Source: Eulemur rufifrons
Taxonomy: Eukaryota > Chordata > Mammalia > Primates > Lemuridae
Assembly (NCBI RefSeq): GCF_041146395.1
Contig: NC_091002.1
Span: 3,962,501 to 4,026,500 of the forward strand
Length of the DNA stretch: 64,000 nucleotides
Direction: 5' to 3'
How positions within the stretch are numbered: the stretch's first letter is position 1; each line of letters starts with the position of its first letter. The notes below the pieces were generated by a model that worked only from the letters and a program-made list of their open reading frames with translations, had not been told where the DNA came from and ran no database searches. Below, piece after piece: positions 31,390 through 41,159 of the stretch. Both the position numbers and the translations under genes were made by a program.

Positions 31390-31640
31390 ATTAGGGCACT
31401 GAACAAACAAGTATTTTTTAAAAAAAAAACACCCCACAAATATGAATACCTATGTTAACAACATGGAGGGTGGGTTGGGGGACCAGGACTAGTTTTCGCT
31501 TTGTGCGGTTGTTAGAGAGTCTCATGCCATGGTGTACAGGAGGCTTGCTGTAAACCATAATGTGCTCTTCTCAGGACCGAGAATTATCATAATGTGACGG
31601 GAAGAAAGTTCTGGAGCAAGATGGCCAGGATTCTGGTCTT
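31390..31640. other. A-rich insertion-like segment
   Basis: Contains AACAAACAAGTATTTTTTAA and a run of ten A (31,420-31,429) followed by ACACCCCACAAATATG. It separates two halves of a probable single repeat, so it may be a later insertion, although no target-site duplication is clear. Confidence 0.35.
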
Positions 31641-31828
31641 GGCTCTGACACTTTCACGACTTCTGTAGCTCTGGGTGGGAGAACTCCCCTCCCCAATCCT
31701 CTGCATCCTTTTGTGGAAATGGGTATAACAGTCTCTTCTGGTGCCTTGACGGGCAGTTGTGAACACCCGAGGAAGTAACTTAGCATAGTGCCTGGGATGT
31801 GGCAGAGCTCCCCAAGTGTCACCTCTCC
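31640..31828 (+). repeat. MIR SINE
   Basis: CTTGGCTCTGACACTTTCAC, GTAGCTCTGGGTGGGAGAAC, TTTTGTGGAAATGGGTATAA C and AGCATAGTGCCTGGGATGTG reproduce forward MIR, including its 3' tail. Confidence 0.8.
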
Positions 31829-31954
31829 CCCTTACATCCCCGTCCTTCAAGGTTCTGGGACCCTTTGGCACCCATCAGTGTCCAGAGGCCTCTTATCCAC
31901 CTGACTGGATTTTAGGGGGTCGCAATCACCCACTGGCGGTTTACCTGGTTGGGA

Positions 31955-32265
31955 GTGTACTTGTCTCACACTAGAAGATGTCTGGGGTGAGCTAACTAGT
32001 GCTGGCATGTGGCTTCTGTCCCAGGCTCCTTCTGCCTTTCTGTTCTGCTGGCCTCAACATGTGGCTGTCATCCTTATGTTTACAAGATGGTTGCCACACC
32101 TCCAGGCATCACATCTGCATTCCAGGCAGGAAGAAGGGGAATCCTCTGGAGAGTGTAGGCTCTTTAAAAAGCTATCCCAGAAGCCCTGTCCAGTGATTTT
32201 TGCTTACTGTCAGAACTGGATCATGTGGCCACCCCTAGTGCAATGGAATCAGGGAAGATAGGCGT
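31955..32265. repeat. Old interspersed repeat, right part, family unassigned
   Basis: CATGTGGCTGTCATCCTTAT, ACAAGATGGTTGCCACACCT CCAGGCATCACATC, TCTTTAAAAAGCTATCCCAG and GAACTGGATCATGTGGCCAC continue the sentence begun at 31,155. I read both parts as one disrupted element. Confidence 0.5.
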
Positions 32266-32364
32266 TTCAGCTGAGCACATTGCCTTCAGGACACAGCCGG
32301 GCTAGGGTGGCAAGAAGGAAGGGGAGAGCGGCGAGTGGGCAGCCGCTGTGCTGGGAGCAGAGGC

Positions 32365-32455
32365 CGATAATAGCAACGGCTGGTGTTTATCAAGCACGGC
32401 CCTCTGGCTGGGCCCTCTGGGAGCATACTGTGCTGGTCACCTCGACGAGGGTCAG
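32365..32455 (-). repeat. MIR SINE 3' remnant
   Basis: CCGATAATAGCAACGGCTGG TGTTTATCAAGCACGG is the start of reversed MIR (ataatagctaacatttattgagcac). The centre is lost. Confidence 0.5.
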
Positions 32456-32459
32456 GGAG

Positions 32460-33475
32460 GCCTGGAGTTGCCCATCTCCCTGCCCCTGGCAGTAGCATCC
32501 CCAGCAGGGAGCCCCTCATCCCTGACCTGAGCCACGTTTCAGAGCCCCCTGGCATTTGGGGGTCCCTGGCATTCATGAGCAGGGGGGCTGGCCAGGGGAG
32601 GCCAGAGACAGGGGAGCGGGAGGCCGGGGCTGACTGGCAGAAGATGCTGCCCGAGCAAAGGCCCTGTGGTAGGAAACTGGGGGCAAGTGGAGGAGCTGGG
32701 AGGCCAGTGCAGCTGGGGGAGAGGGTGCCCAGGAGGGGAGCAGGACGGTGGCAGGCAGAGCCGGCCAGGAGACTGGGGGCCAGGTCAGGAGGGTGCTCCT
32801 CGCCCCTCCCCTTTTTGTGAAATGTTCCCAGTTGGATATTACTTTTATGACGAGAAAGAAAGAATAAAGCCATTTTATTATGTTTTTAAAGCAAAGGCTC
32901 CACACGTTCGCCAATGTCCTTGTGTGCCAGGCAGCTCCCCTTCCGCCATCAGCCCCCACGTTCACGAGCCAGAGTGGCCGGACAGTGGGTCGCCCAAGCC
33001 AGGGCGCTCCTGAGAGTGGCCGGGGGGACTGGCTCCTGTGCGGCCCGACAGGCGTGACAGGGGCCGTTGCAGGCCCTCACCTAGACCCAGGTGGGCCGGG
33101 ATTCCAGGCACTATCGTAGACAGACATCCCCCGCCGGCTGGCAGGCCGGGGCCTCACTGTGGCCGAGCGACACAGCTGCTATTTCGTTTAGAAAACTTGG
33201 AGACAGTGAAACAGGCGGGTGGAAAATCCCCCTTAGGAGCTCGCTGGGCCGCGTGGCATTCTCTCTGTCTCCCAGATGGCGCCCTGGGAAGTGCACGACT
33301 GGTCCCAATTCAGCTGCGACCCCCTGTACTGCCTGGACAGGGCTCAGACCCCCACGGCTGGGCTTCTCCCAGGCCAAGATGCATCTGGGGGCTGGGGGGT
33401 TGTGGTAATAGGAAGTGTCTAAACAGCAAAGCCCTGGCCTTCGTGGCCTTTGCGCTCTCCTGAGCAGCGAGGCTG
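32460..33475. other. GC-rich spacer with a short AT patch
   Basis: Unique. At 32,815-32,915 GGATATTACTTTTATGACG, GAATAAAGCCATTTTATTAT G and TTTTTAAAGCAAAGGC form an AT-rich patch that may be conserved non-coding DNA. No exon or repeat recognised. Confidence 0.35.
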
Positions 33476-34179
33476 AGGAGGCCAGCGCACCTACTGTCCC
33501 CATCTCAAACTCCTTTGTCCCCACGAGGTCTGCTGCAGAGTCGACCTGAGCCTTGGGGAGCAGGGACCTCGGGCAGCCCTGGGGCCCAGGGCCCCAGAGT
33601 CCGGTCCTGCGCCGTGTCCCCTCCAGGCCCTGCGGTGACACGCGGCTCAGGCTCGGTGGTGGTGCAGCCTGTCCCCTCCTTCTCAGGGTCCTTAGCTTGG
33701 TCCAGGGCCCCTGGAATGAGCTATAGAAGTGGGGGTGCATTTCCTGCAGGGCGTCACGGGGACCCCCTCCTGTGCCTTCCTGGGGACCCCCACAGAATGC
33801 CCGAGGCCAAGTGGATGAGGGAGGCACAGGAGCCCTTGTCCAGGGTGTGGGCAGCAAGGACGCCACGTGGTGGGCATCGTGGGAGGACACAAACCGGGGC
33901 GCACCCCAAACCCACCTCCCGCAGAAGTCCCTGGGTCCCGTGGGTTGGAACCAGCCTCTTCCTGCCGCCTGGTGCTGGCGCCGTGTGACCCGGGCCCCAG
34001 GTGGCTTTGTTGTTAGGTCACACGTAAGGGGCGGGTGACGTCCAGGGCCTTGGACATTCTGTGGACTCGGCTTCTGATGTCCTGAGCAGTCCTGGCCATG
34101 TGGTTTGGACCGTGTCGGGGCCTCCTTGGACCTCAGGTTCTGTGACACGGGGACAGCAACGAGAGGCCCCCTGTAGCGT

Positions 34180-34325
34180 GGTTGAGAGCAGCGTTTCTCA
34201 AACCTGCAGTGCGTGTGAACCCCGGGCACCTGTGAGAGCGCAGACGCCGACTCAGCGGGTCCGGCCGCTGCCTCCCGTGAGCTCCCGGGCCCTGACGCTG
34301 CACGTGCGGAGCGAGCGTGGGCAAC
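34180..34325. repeat. MER5-like hAT-Charlie relic
   Basis: GAGCAGCGTTTCTCAAACCT GCAGTGCGTGTGAACC parallels the MER5A start (cagtggttctcaaactt…gcacattagaatcacc). GACTCAGCGGGTCCGGCC and GAGCTCCCGGGC match its centre. CpG content is high for such an old element. Confidence 0.6.
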
Positions 34326-34361
34326 GGGGGAGCAGGGGCCGTGTCTGCGTGGCACAGACGG

Positions 34362-34692
34362 GTGAGTGAGCGTGTGCGAGCCTGTGAGAGTGTGTGAGTG
34401 CGTGCATGCGTGTGTGTGTGTATGAGAGTGTGTGTGAGAACGTGTGAGAGAGTGGGTGTGTGTGTGTGTGAGTGTATGAGTGTGTGTATGTGTGTGTGCA
34501 TGAGTGTGTGTGTATGTGAGCATGTGTACATGTACATGAGCATGTGAGACTGTATGTATGTGAGCATGAGCGTGTGCATGTGTGAGTGTGTACATGTGTC
34601 CAAGCACGAGAGTGCATGTGATGGTGCGTGTGCATGTGTGAGCACATGAGTGTGTGTGTATATGTAAGAGTGTGCAAGCGTGTAAGAGTGTG
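34362..34692. repeat. GT-rich mosaic tandem tract
   Basis: About 330 bases of GTGTGTGAG, GTGCATGTG, GTATGTGAG and similar words without a single fixed unit. The strand is almost free of C except in GCGTG or CATG steps. Strong purine-pyrimidine alternation makes it Z-DNA-prone. It supplies a His-Thr-Ser repeat to all minus-strand frames. Confidence 0.9.
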
Positions 34693-35077
34693 ACAGAGCG
34701 TGGAAGGCGGGCATTGGCCCCTTCAGCCCTGCACGCATCCCCCCTGCACTCGGCACGTGCGCTGAGAGGGTCAGGCAGGTCCCTGCCCTCGCGGGGCGGA
34801 CAGCCCTGCAAAAGAAGGCCAGCCGTGCCCAGTGTAGCGAGTGCTCCAGAGGCAGGGTCTCTGCACGGCAGTGGGGAGAAGAGAGCATGTGCTCGGCGGA
34901 GAAACCCGCAGACACCACCGCAGCCAGGTGGCCACGGCTGGCCCCTGCAGTGACAGGTCCCGGTGGCAGTGTGCGCCCTTGGCAGGACGCGATGAGGCCG
35001 GCACAGGCCTCTGCGCTCTTCCTCCCAGACACCCACAGGACCCCCCGCCCGGCCGGGAGACACATCCCAGTTGGGGG

Positions 35078-35436
35078 ACAGTCTACGACATCCCTGACCA
35101 GTCCTGCTCAAAGCCGTCAAGGTGGCGAAAACCACGGGAAGTCTGGGAAACTGTCACGGCCCAGAGGGGCCCGGGGAGACGCGGTGTTGTGGGTGGGATC
35201 CCGGGACAGAAAAGGGTGTTGGTGAGAAGGAAGGAATGTGACTTTACTGAGGAAAGCGTGGGCGTTAGTTAATAATTCATCAGTATTGGTTTCCTAGTTC
35301 TTAGTTGTGACAAATGTCCATACTAATGTGACATGCTAATGACAGTATGTGGGGACTCTCTGGGCTGTCTTTGCAACTTTCCTGTAAATCTAAAACTGTT
35401 CTCAAATAAAATACTTATTTAAGACAAAACACCCCA
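35078..35436 (+). repeat. Old L1 3' end
   Basis: AAACTGTCACGGCCCAGAG, GGTGGGATCCCGGGACAGAA, GTTAGTTAATAATTCATCAG, GTGACAAATGTCCATACTAA, GGGGACTCTCTGGGCTGTC, TTTGCAACTTTCCTGTAAAT and CTAAAACTGTTCTCAAATAA reproduce the terminal L1M 3' UTR, with the AATAAA signal near 35,403. Confidence 0.88.
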
Positions 35437-35559
35437 GATCAGTCCCTTTTGGAGCGATTTCCTGGTCGCAGGACGAAGCAACCCCTGCTGTACCAGGGCC
35501 CCTCACAGCCCACGCGGGAGCCCCTGAGGGCGGCCACAGGGCTCGGCTTGGCTTCTTTT

Positions 35560-35600
35560 TCCCCAATTCATTTTTTCTTTTCTTTTTTTAACATTTCAGA
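35560..35600 (+). other. Splice-acceptor-like sequence
   Basis: A long T/C tract with TTTTTTAACATTTCAG ending at 35,599 has all parts of a 3' splice site: TTAAC branch-point-like word, polypyrimidine tract and CAG. No partner donor or coding frame supports an exon downstream, which is a C-rich minisatellite. Confidence 0.2.
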
Positions 35601-35640
35601 GGGGCTTTGGCGAGTGGAGCTGTGGCTCCCGGCAGATGCA

Positions 35641-35757
35641 CCCTCCCCCCTGCCTGCGCCCCTCCCCCCTGCCTGCGCCCCTCCCCCCGCCTGTGCCCCT
35701 CCCCCCTGCCTGCGCGCTCCCCCCTCCCCCCTGCCTGGGCCCCTCCCCCCTCCCCCC
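35641..35757. repeat. C-rich 19-bp minisatellite
   Basis: CCTCCCCCCTGCCTGCGCC repeats about five to six times with one 18-bp copy (CGCCTGTG variant) and shortened copies at the right end. The complementary strand has runs of G5-G6. Open frames through it translate to Pro-Ala-Cys repeats and are not considered genes. Confidence 0.92.
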
Positions 35758-35759
35758 CA

Positions 35760-36110
35760 GACACGGACTCGCAAGTCCCTTCTCCGTCCAGATCGGGGCT
35801 ATCAGCAGAGGGCACAGGGTGCGTGCCACAGCTGAGGGTGCTCCTGGCGTCAGTGGGCGGGGGCCAGGGCGCTGCTGAGCGTCCTCCCGTGCCCCGAGAC
35901 CAGGGCTCGTCTGGGCCGGAGCGCCAGAGGTGCTGCAGTGGAGTGTTCCTGTTCCAGAAGGGTCCCACGGAGGCAGCCTTGGGCCTCGCTGGGCAGCACC
36001 TAAATGCTGACTTCCATGCCAGCCGCTGGCTCTTTCTGGCAGAGATGACAGAAGCCCAGGGAGTTGGAAGAAGCCCAGGGGAGAGCTAACACCGACGGCT
36101 ACCGGAGTAT
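35760..36110. other. GC-rich spacer
   Basis: No repeat or exon recognised. Confidence 0.35.
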
Positions 36111-36111
36111 T

Positions 36112-36302
36112 CTTCGTGTGCCAGGCCTTAGGGTGGATCGACTCACTTGATCCTCACACCCCCCACCAGGGGGACAGGTGCTATTACTGTGCTCATTATG
36201 CAGATGGGGAAACTGAGGCACAGAGCGGTTAAGTAACTTGCCTCGAGTCACACAGCTAGCAAGTGGCTGAGCTGAGCTTTGAACCCAGGGAGTCTGGTTC
36301 TG
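36112..36302 (-). repeat. MIR SINE, well preserved
   Basis: TGCCAGGCCTTAGGGTGG, TTGATCCTCACACC, GTGCTATTACTGTGCTCATT ATGCAGATGGGGAAACTG, GAGCGGTTAAGTAACTTGCC, GTCACACAGCTAGCAAGTGG and TTTGAACCCAGGGAGTCTGG are reversed MIR nearly end to end. Confidence 0.95.
36163..36176 (+). promoter_or_regulatory. CTCF-like motif inside MIR
   Basis: CCACCAGGGGGACA matches the first 11 bases of the CTCF core CCACCAGGGGGCGC. It occupies a position within the MIR where most copies read accctatgaggtagg, so the motif arose by mutation of this copy. Confidence 0.4.
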
Positions 36303-36304
36303 CA

Positions 36305-37040
36305 GGTCGTGGCTGTGACCCGTGTGTCGGGAGGACGCTGGGAACACCGGGCTGTCACCTGCAGAGGGGCAGGCCGGGGCGGGTCCTCACGCGAGAGAAA
36401 GCCGGGGAGGCCCCGGCTGTGCCCAGGCCACGGCGTGCCTCACCCGGGAGGTGTCCCCCACCCTTGCGTGGCGCCACTGACAGGATGTTGGCATTCGTGG
36501 GTGGACGGTGGACAGCAGCCCCAGCCAGGGCCCCGCGGACGTGGGTGTCAGTGGCAGAGACGCAGGAGGCCATTAATTTATGGCTCCTGGGCATTCGCTG
36601 GTGATGTGAGCAGCTCAGTGGGAACTTCTCAAGGTTTCTAGAACAGAACAGGTTTGCTATTTTAACATCTGGGGGACCTGTGGGGCAGGAGAGGGAGAAG
36701 GGATATTATTAGAATGTGTGAATCTTGGCTGGGCTCCGTCTGGCCTGGAGCGGGCAGCTGGCCAGAGGGCAGAAATGATATTTCACGCACATTAGTCATC
36801 TCCCTGCTCCTTTGCAACCAGCAGGACAAATCTGCGGTCAGGCCCTTGTGCCCTGGGCCAGGAGTGCCCACCAGTAGGAACCCTAAACTGGGAGAAGGGG
36901 CTGGTTTTGCTCAGCGCTGTCCTAGGAGAAGGCCGTGGGAGGGGCGGAGACGCAGCCCCTGTGGTCCCGAAGCTGTCCGAGAAACGGTGCAAGTGCAGAC
37001 CCCGGGAGGCCACAGGAGAGGGGAACCCCTGGCCTGCCTG
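36305..37040. other. GC-rich spacer
   Basis: No repeat or exon recognised. The plus-strand 297-codon frame at 36,714-37,607 runs through the next MIR, which argues that it is not coding. Confidence 0.35.
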
Positions 37041-37044
37041 GATG

Positions 37045-37215
37045 GTATAGAGTGGCCCTTCGAATCAGGGAGGCCTGAGCTTATGTCCTCCTCCTGCACT
37101 GACTGGGGGAGTGACAAGTCCCTCAGCCCCCTGAGCTTCAGGTTTGTCACCCTTGAAGTGGTGACTGTGAGAGAGTGGAGGTGTGAGAGCTCTTGCACGG
37201 TGCTGGGTGCCACAC
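37045..37215 (+). repeat. MIR SINE
   Basis: TAGAGTGGCCCTTCGAATCA, CTCCTGCACTGACTGGGGGA GTGAC, CCCCTGAGCTTCAGGTTTGT C and GCTCTTGCACGGTGCTGGG trace forward MIR with CpG-age decay. Confidence 0.7.
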
Positions 37216-37219
37216 ACTT

Positions 37220-38220
37220 ACTGCGCCCCGTTCCCCCTTCCCTCCCACACCCCTTGCCTCCTCTGCCTGCTCTGTGTCCTGGAGGGGTCTGGCTGGCTTG
37301 CTCAGGGGCCCCCTATCCTGGCCTCCTGTTGGGTTCGACCATGAGAGGCACGGACAGGAGACGGGCGGAGAGAGGATGGGGCATTTCTTCCCGTGACTTC
37401 CTCCCTGCCGGCCGGGGTTACTGTGCCTGCTGTATTCCTCCGTCCCCAGCTCCCTGCACGATCCTGGCCCGTGGCTACGGCTCTTATCCGCCCTCTCGCT
37501 CCTTCAAGGTCGGAGTGGTGGTGGCTCCTGGTGGTGGCAGGGTGCTTCCACGTCCCCTGCTGGCTCCTTGGCACTGCCCACACCTCAGGGAATTGTCCTT
37601 ACTTTAAGTTCTCTTCTGTGAACCCTGCGGTGTCTTGTGCAGACCCTGGCTGACACAGACGTGTTATCACACTTAGTCCTCACCATGTCCCAGTGCAAAA
37701 TCCAGGGAGTTCAGTTTCGTGCCCGTGGCATTTGAGCCAGGCTGCCTGACTTGGGTCTTCTCAGAATGCACGTGCCGAGTTGGCAGGGGCTGCACCCCCG
37801 AGGCTCAAGGCATGCAGGTGCTCGAGATGTGGGTGCCGTTTTCAGGGTGCTTTTCCCAGTGACAGCACTGGGCTTGCCTGTGACAAGAGCCATCTTCGGT
37901 GTCAGGCCCAGTGGTGGCCCTTCGTGCAGCAGCCCCAGAAGCCCTCTTGCTTCTCAGGCCCTGCCCGGGGGCTGCCATTCTTTGCCGCAGAAGCCCCCGG
38001 TGTGGTCGCTGCTACACCCCAGGAGGAGGTCGCAGGCTCTGTGCTGTCCAGCACTGCCTGGGTCTCTCCTGGTCATCGTCTTGGTCACTCCTCACACCCC
38101 CTTGGGGCTCATAGTACCTTCCCCATTTTGCCGCCGAGGACCTGCGACCCAGAGAAGAGAAGCCAGCTCTCTGCGCGCTGAGGACAAAGTGGCGAATGGA
38201 GGTTTGCTCACTATGGGGCC
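37220..38220. other. Spacer with two faint MIR traces
   Basis: At 37,655-37,760 (CACTTAGTCCTCACCATGTC, TTTGAGCCAGGCTGCCTGAC) and 38,085-38,180 (CCCCATTTTGCCGCCGAGGA CCTGCGACCC) the sequence resembles reversed MIR. The rest is unique, with no exon recognised. Confidence 0.4.
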
Positions 38221-38230
38221 GGCTCCGGAG

Positions 38231-38729
38231 CCTGTGTGTTCCCCGATGGCCTGGGCCTGAGGGTTATCTGGCCCACGGAGCCTGTGTGTTCCCTGATGGC
38301 CTGGGCCTGAGGGTTATCTGGCCCGTGGAGCCTGTGTGTTCCCCCATGGCCTGGGCCTGAGGGTTATCTGGCCCATGGAGCCTGTGTGTTCCCCCATGGC
38401 CTGGGCCTGAAGGTTATCTGGCCCACGGAGCCTGTGTGTTCCCCGATGGCCTGGGCCTGAGGGTTATCTGGCCCACGGAGCCTGTGTGTTCCCCCATGGC
38501 CTGGGCCTGAGGGTTATCTGGCCCACAGAGCCTGCGTGTTCCCCGATGGCCTGGGCCTGAGGGTTATCTGGCCCACGGAGCCTGTGTGTTCCCCCATGGC
38601 CTGGGCCTGAGGGTTATCTGGCCCACGGAGCCTGTGTGTTCCCCCATGGCCTGGGCCTGAGGGTTATCTGGCTCACGGAGCCTGTGTGTTCCCCCATGGC
38701 CTGGGCCTGAGGGTTATCTGGCCCACGGG
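38231..38729. repeat. 50-bp minisatellite, ten copies
   Basis: Copies begin at 38,231 and every 50 bases to 38,681, without a single insertion or deletion; the last lacks one or two bases. Each has CCTGTGTGTTCCCC, ATGGCCTGGGCCTGA and GGTTATCTGGCCCAC. Substitutions are few: the CCCCGATGG/CCCTGATGG/CCCCCATGG choice, ACGG/GTGG/ATGG/ACAG at the joint, and single changes such as AGGTTATC in copy 4. The preceding ten bases (ggctccggag) look like a partial eleventh copy. Confidence 0.97.
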
Positions 38730-38734
38730 CAGAA

Positions 38735-39120
38735 GTCCCTGCATCTGTGCCTCTGCTGCTGCCTCCCCCGCCACGCCCTCTCCTGCCCCAGAAGACCTGG
38801 GTGGGGGAAGGGTAGGACGGAGCCACCTTCTCCCAGTTCCCTCCCAGGACTCCGTGCACAGGTGAGAACCCCATATGTGGGAACTTCTCTTTTCCCTGCA
38901 GGCAGGAGGGGACAGGGCAGCCCCCATGGATGCCCAGGACTTCCTGGCCAACCACCCCCCGTGTGGAGCTGAATTTCCTTCACTACATGGCCGCTCTATG
39001 GGGGCTGCCCCCAGGGTTATCATGGAGGACCAGAGGGGCCACGCTTGCTCTGCCTGGGCCCCTCTGTCTGCCCCCAAGCCCCCTCCCACACCCCTGCTCC
39101 TGGGAACTCCGAACAACAAA
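38735..39120. other. GC-rich spacer
   Basis: No repeat or exon recognised between the minisatellite and the following L2/MIR pieces. Confidence 0.35.
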
Positions 39121-39129
39121 TGCTGTGAT

Positions 39130-39310
39130 TGATCCATCAGTGGATTGAATGAGGGCTGGTCTAGTAGTCACTCAACAAACATGTCACTTACTTTACTGAC
39201 CCTGGTCCAGTGCCATGAGGGCCTGGAGGATGACTCCCCACCTCTCTGAGCCTCAGTGTCCCCATCTGTGAAGGGCTCACTGGGGAGGAAGGGGGTCACA
39301 CCATGCCTTC
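39130..39310. repeat. L2 remnant (reverse) followed by MIR centre (forward)
   Basis: AGTCACTCAACAAACATGTC ACTTAC and GTCCAGTGCCATGAGGGCC suggest a reversed L2 tail. CTCCCCACCTCTCTGAGCCT CAGTGTCCCCATCTGTGAAG is a forward MIR centre at 39,232-39,275. Both are short. Confidence 0.55.
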
Positions 39311-39319
39311 CCGGCTTTC

Positions 39320-39398
39320 ACCGCTACAGCCCCAGCACTGCTGGGCTTCCAACAGTTGTTTGTGGAAGGAATGAAGGAATGAAAGAATGGGTGGGTGG
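39320..39398 (+). repeat. L2 LINE tail
   Basis: CAGCCCCAGCACTGCTGGGC, CAACAGTTGTTTGTGGAAGG and AATGAAGGAATGAAAGAATG G are the forward L2 terminus and its short tail repeat. Confidence 0.65.
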
Positions 39399-39574
39399 TT
39401 GGGCGCTGTGATGATTACTACTGCAAATGATCAGAGGCTGTTCTGGAGGTGACACACCAACATGGTAGCCCTAAGCCAGGCGGAAGAGCTCTCTGCGTCC
39501 TAAGAGACACAGTGAGAGCGTGCGAGCACGAGAGAGAGAGTTGGGGGGCAGCTTTAGGGGAGGGGAGGTCAGGT

Positions 39575-39790
39575 GCAGCTCAGGGTGGAGGGGAAGGCAG
39601 GACCGGAGAGGCTTCCTGGGGGGTGGCGTTTCAGCAGTGTGCAACTGTGTTGCCTGCCGAGGCGGCAGCGAAAATGAGCATGGGGGAGCCAGGCAGTTTG
39701 GTTTGGTTGGGGCAGGTGCAGCGTGGGGTGTGGGGGCAGCAGGAACTGGCGCTGGACTAAGGTTCGAACGCAGTCTGGCTCCGGAGGGGC
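39575..39790 (-). repeat. Reversed L2 interior remnant
   Basis: GAGAGGCTTCCTGGGGGGTG GCGTTTCAGC corresponds to the reversed L2 (aggcttcctggaggaggtggcatttgagc). The flanks are uncertain. Confidence 0.45.
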
Positions 39791-39794
39791 CGTG

Positions 39795-41155
39795 AGTGGC
39801 CAAGCTGGATGATGCAGCATGTGTTTCCTGGCTGGCTTCCACCTCTGGGTCTGGGAATGGAAACGGTGACACCAGGTCTCAGACCCCCCAGGGCCTCTGT
39901 GTACAGGACAGGCCGCTTGTCTGGCAAAAAGCTAAAGGAAAACAGAACTTGCCCCAGAATTCCCAGGGACCGGCGTCCGTGCTCCTCACATCTGCACAGC
40001 TGGGCTGTGGTGCCTGTGGGCGGGACCCACCGCTGCTCCGCCCCCTTCTCTGCCTCCTTCCCCATCCCCGCCCAGATCACAGCTCTGCCAGTGCGAGTGC
40101 GCTGCCTCTGAGCTTGTTGTCACCCCCTTACACCGGGGGTCCATGGGGAGGCTGTGGGGTGGCCCTGTCATGTGGGGTGGCGTTGGCAGTGTCCACCCGT
40201 GTGCAGAATGTGGCCCCCCAGCAGGGCGGCTCTGAGCCGGCTGCTGTTCATTTCCGTGCCTGTCAGGGTCTTCCAGGACTAACGACTGGGTGCCACCCTT
40301 GCCACCCTCCAGAGAGGCCGGCCTCAGGCGTGACCCCCGCGTCCTGTCAACTGTGTGATGCTGGGGCCTGGCCGGCCGGCCAGCTGGGACACGGAGCTTC
40401 CTGACTCGGCTCGGCCATGAGCGCCTTTGTCCTGGGATAGCACGTGTGTGCTCGGAGGCTGAGCTCCTTTTCCTGAACCGGACCCGGTTCATTTGTCTGC
40501 CTGCGTAGTCTCTGCTCCAAGTGGAGAGGAGAGGCCTTGTGGTGACAAACGTCCTTCGGGTTAGCGAGACGGCAGCCTTGCCGGCCTGCAGGGCTCCCTG
40601 TTCCTGTCAGCGGCACCCGGTCGAGCTCCGGGGAACAGCCCGTCTGGGGTCTCTCAATGGATTCGGGGGTGTGGGGAGAGGGGGGCTGGGGGAGTGTCCC
40701 GTAGCTTCAGCTTCCATAGCAGGTTTTAAACCTCTCACAGTCCTGTGGCAAAGAAATTTATTAACTTTAATGGGATGTTCCCAGACTTGGTCCTGGGTCC
40801 CTGTTTTCTGTTGTTGCTGTTGTTTTTCCCTGAGAGCTCCTGTGAACGGCTCCCGGACGCTGTCACGGAAAAGCCTGCACACAGAACGGAGTCCCCGCTG
40901 TCATCGCTGCTGGTTCCCTCCTCGTGTGCCGGCCACTGTGACGGCATCGGCCTGTGCGTTCACATCACCCTGTCCCCTTGTGATCTTGTGTAATTGGCAA
41001 ATGTCACCTGCTCTGTCTGACAGTATATTTTCACAGGCGGGCATTTGATCCAGCTTGCGGAGGCCGGGGTCTGGGGATTCCCTCGTAGGGGATTTTAGGT
41101 GGTGGAATTTGGAGAGTCCTCAAAGGGAAGAGACCGGTCTCCCACAGCAGCCCAG
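39795..41155. other. Unique spacer with a short AT patch
   Basis: Mostly GC-rich. At 40,738-40,790 GGCAAAGAAATTTATTAACT TTAATGGG is AT-rich, and TTGTTGCTGTTGTTTTTCCC follows. No repeat or exon recognised. Confidence 0.35.
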
Positions 41156-41159
41156 ACAG

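Larger units (their letters stand above)
33111..35135 (-). other. Long open frame without coding evidence
   Basis: A 674-codon minus-strand frame is open here. It starts inside an L1 3' remnant, passes through the GT-rich mosaic (giving a His-Thr-Ser-rich tract at about residues 155-265) and then through a MER5 relic and GC-rich spacer. Composition is Pro/Gly/Arg-rich with no domain, signal peptide or family motif. A second minus frame of 310 codons overlaps it. Outside the GT tract the frame is still longer than I would expect by chance, but the embedded transposon pieces argue strongly against an old gene. I do not call a CDS. Confidence 0.3.

Noticed and set aside
34362..34692. His-Thr-rich protein domain on the minus strand
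   Set aside because: It is translation of a GT-rich simple repeat, present in every minus-strand frame with register-dependent residues.
36714..37607. 297-codon plus-strand frame
   Set aside because: It passes through a MIR at 37,045-37,215 and GC-rich spacer; no family motif.
38231..38729. CRISPR array
   Set aside because: The 50-bp units are contiguous and have no variable spacers; it is a eukaryotic minisatellite.
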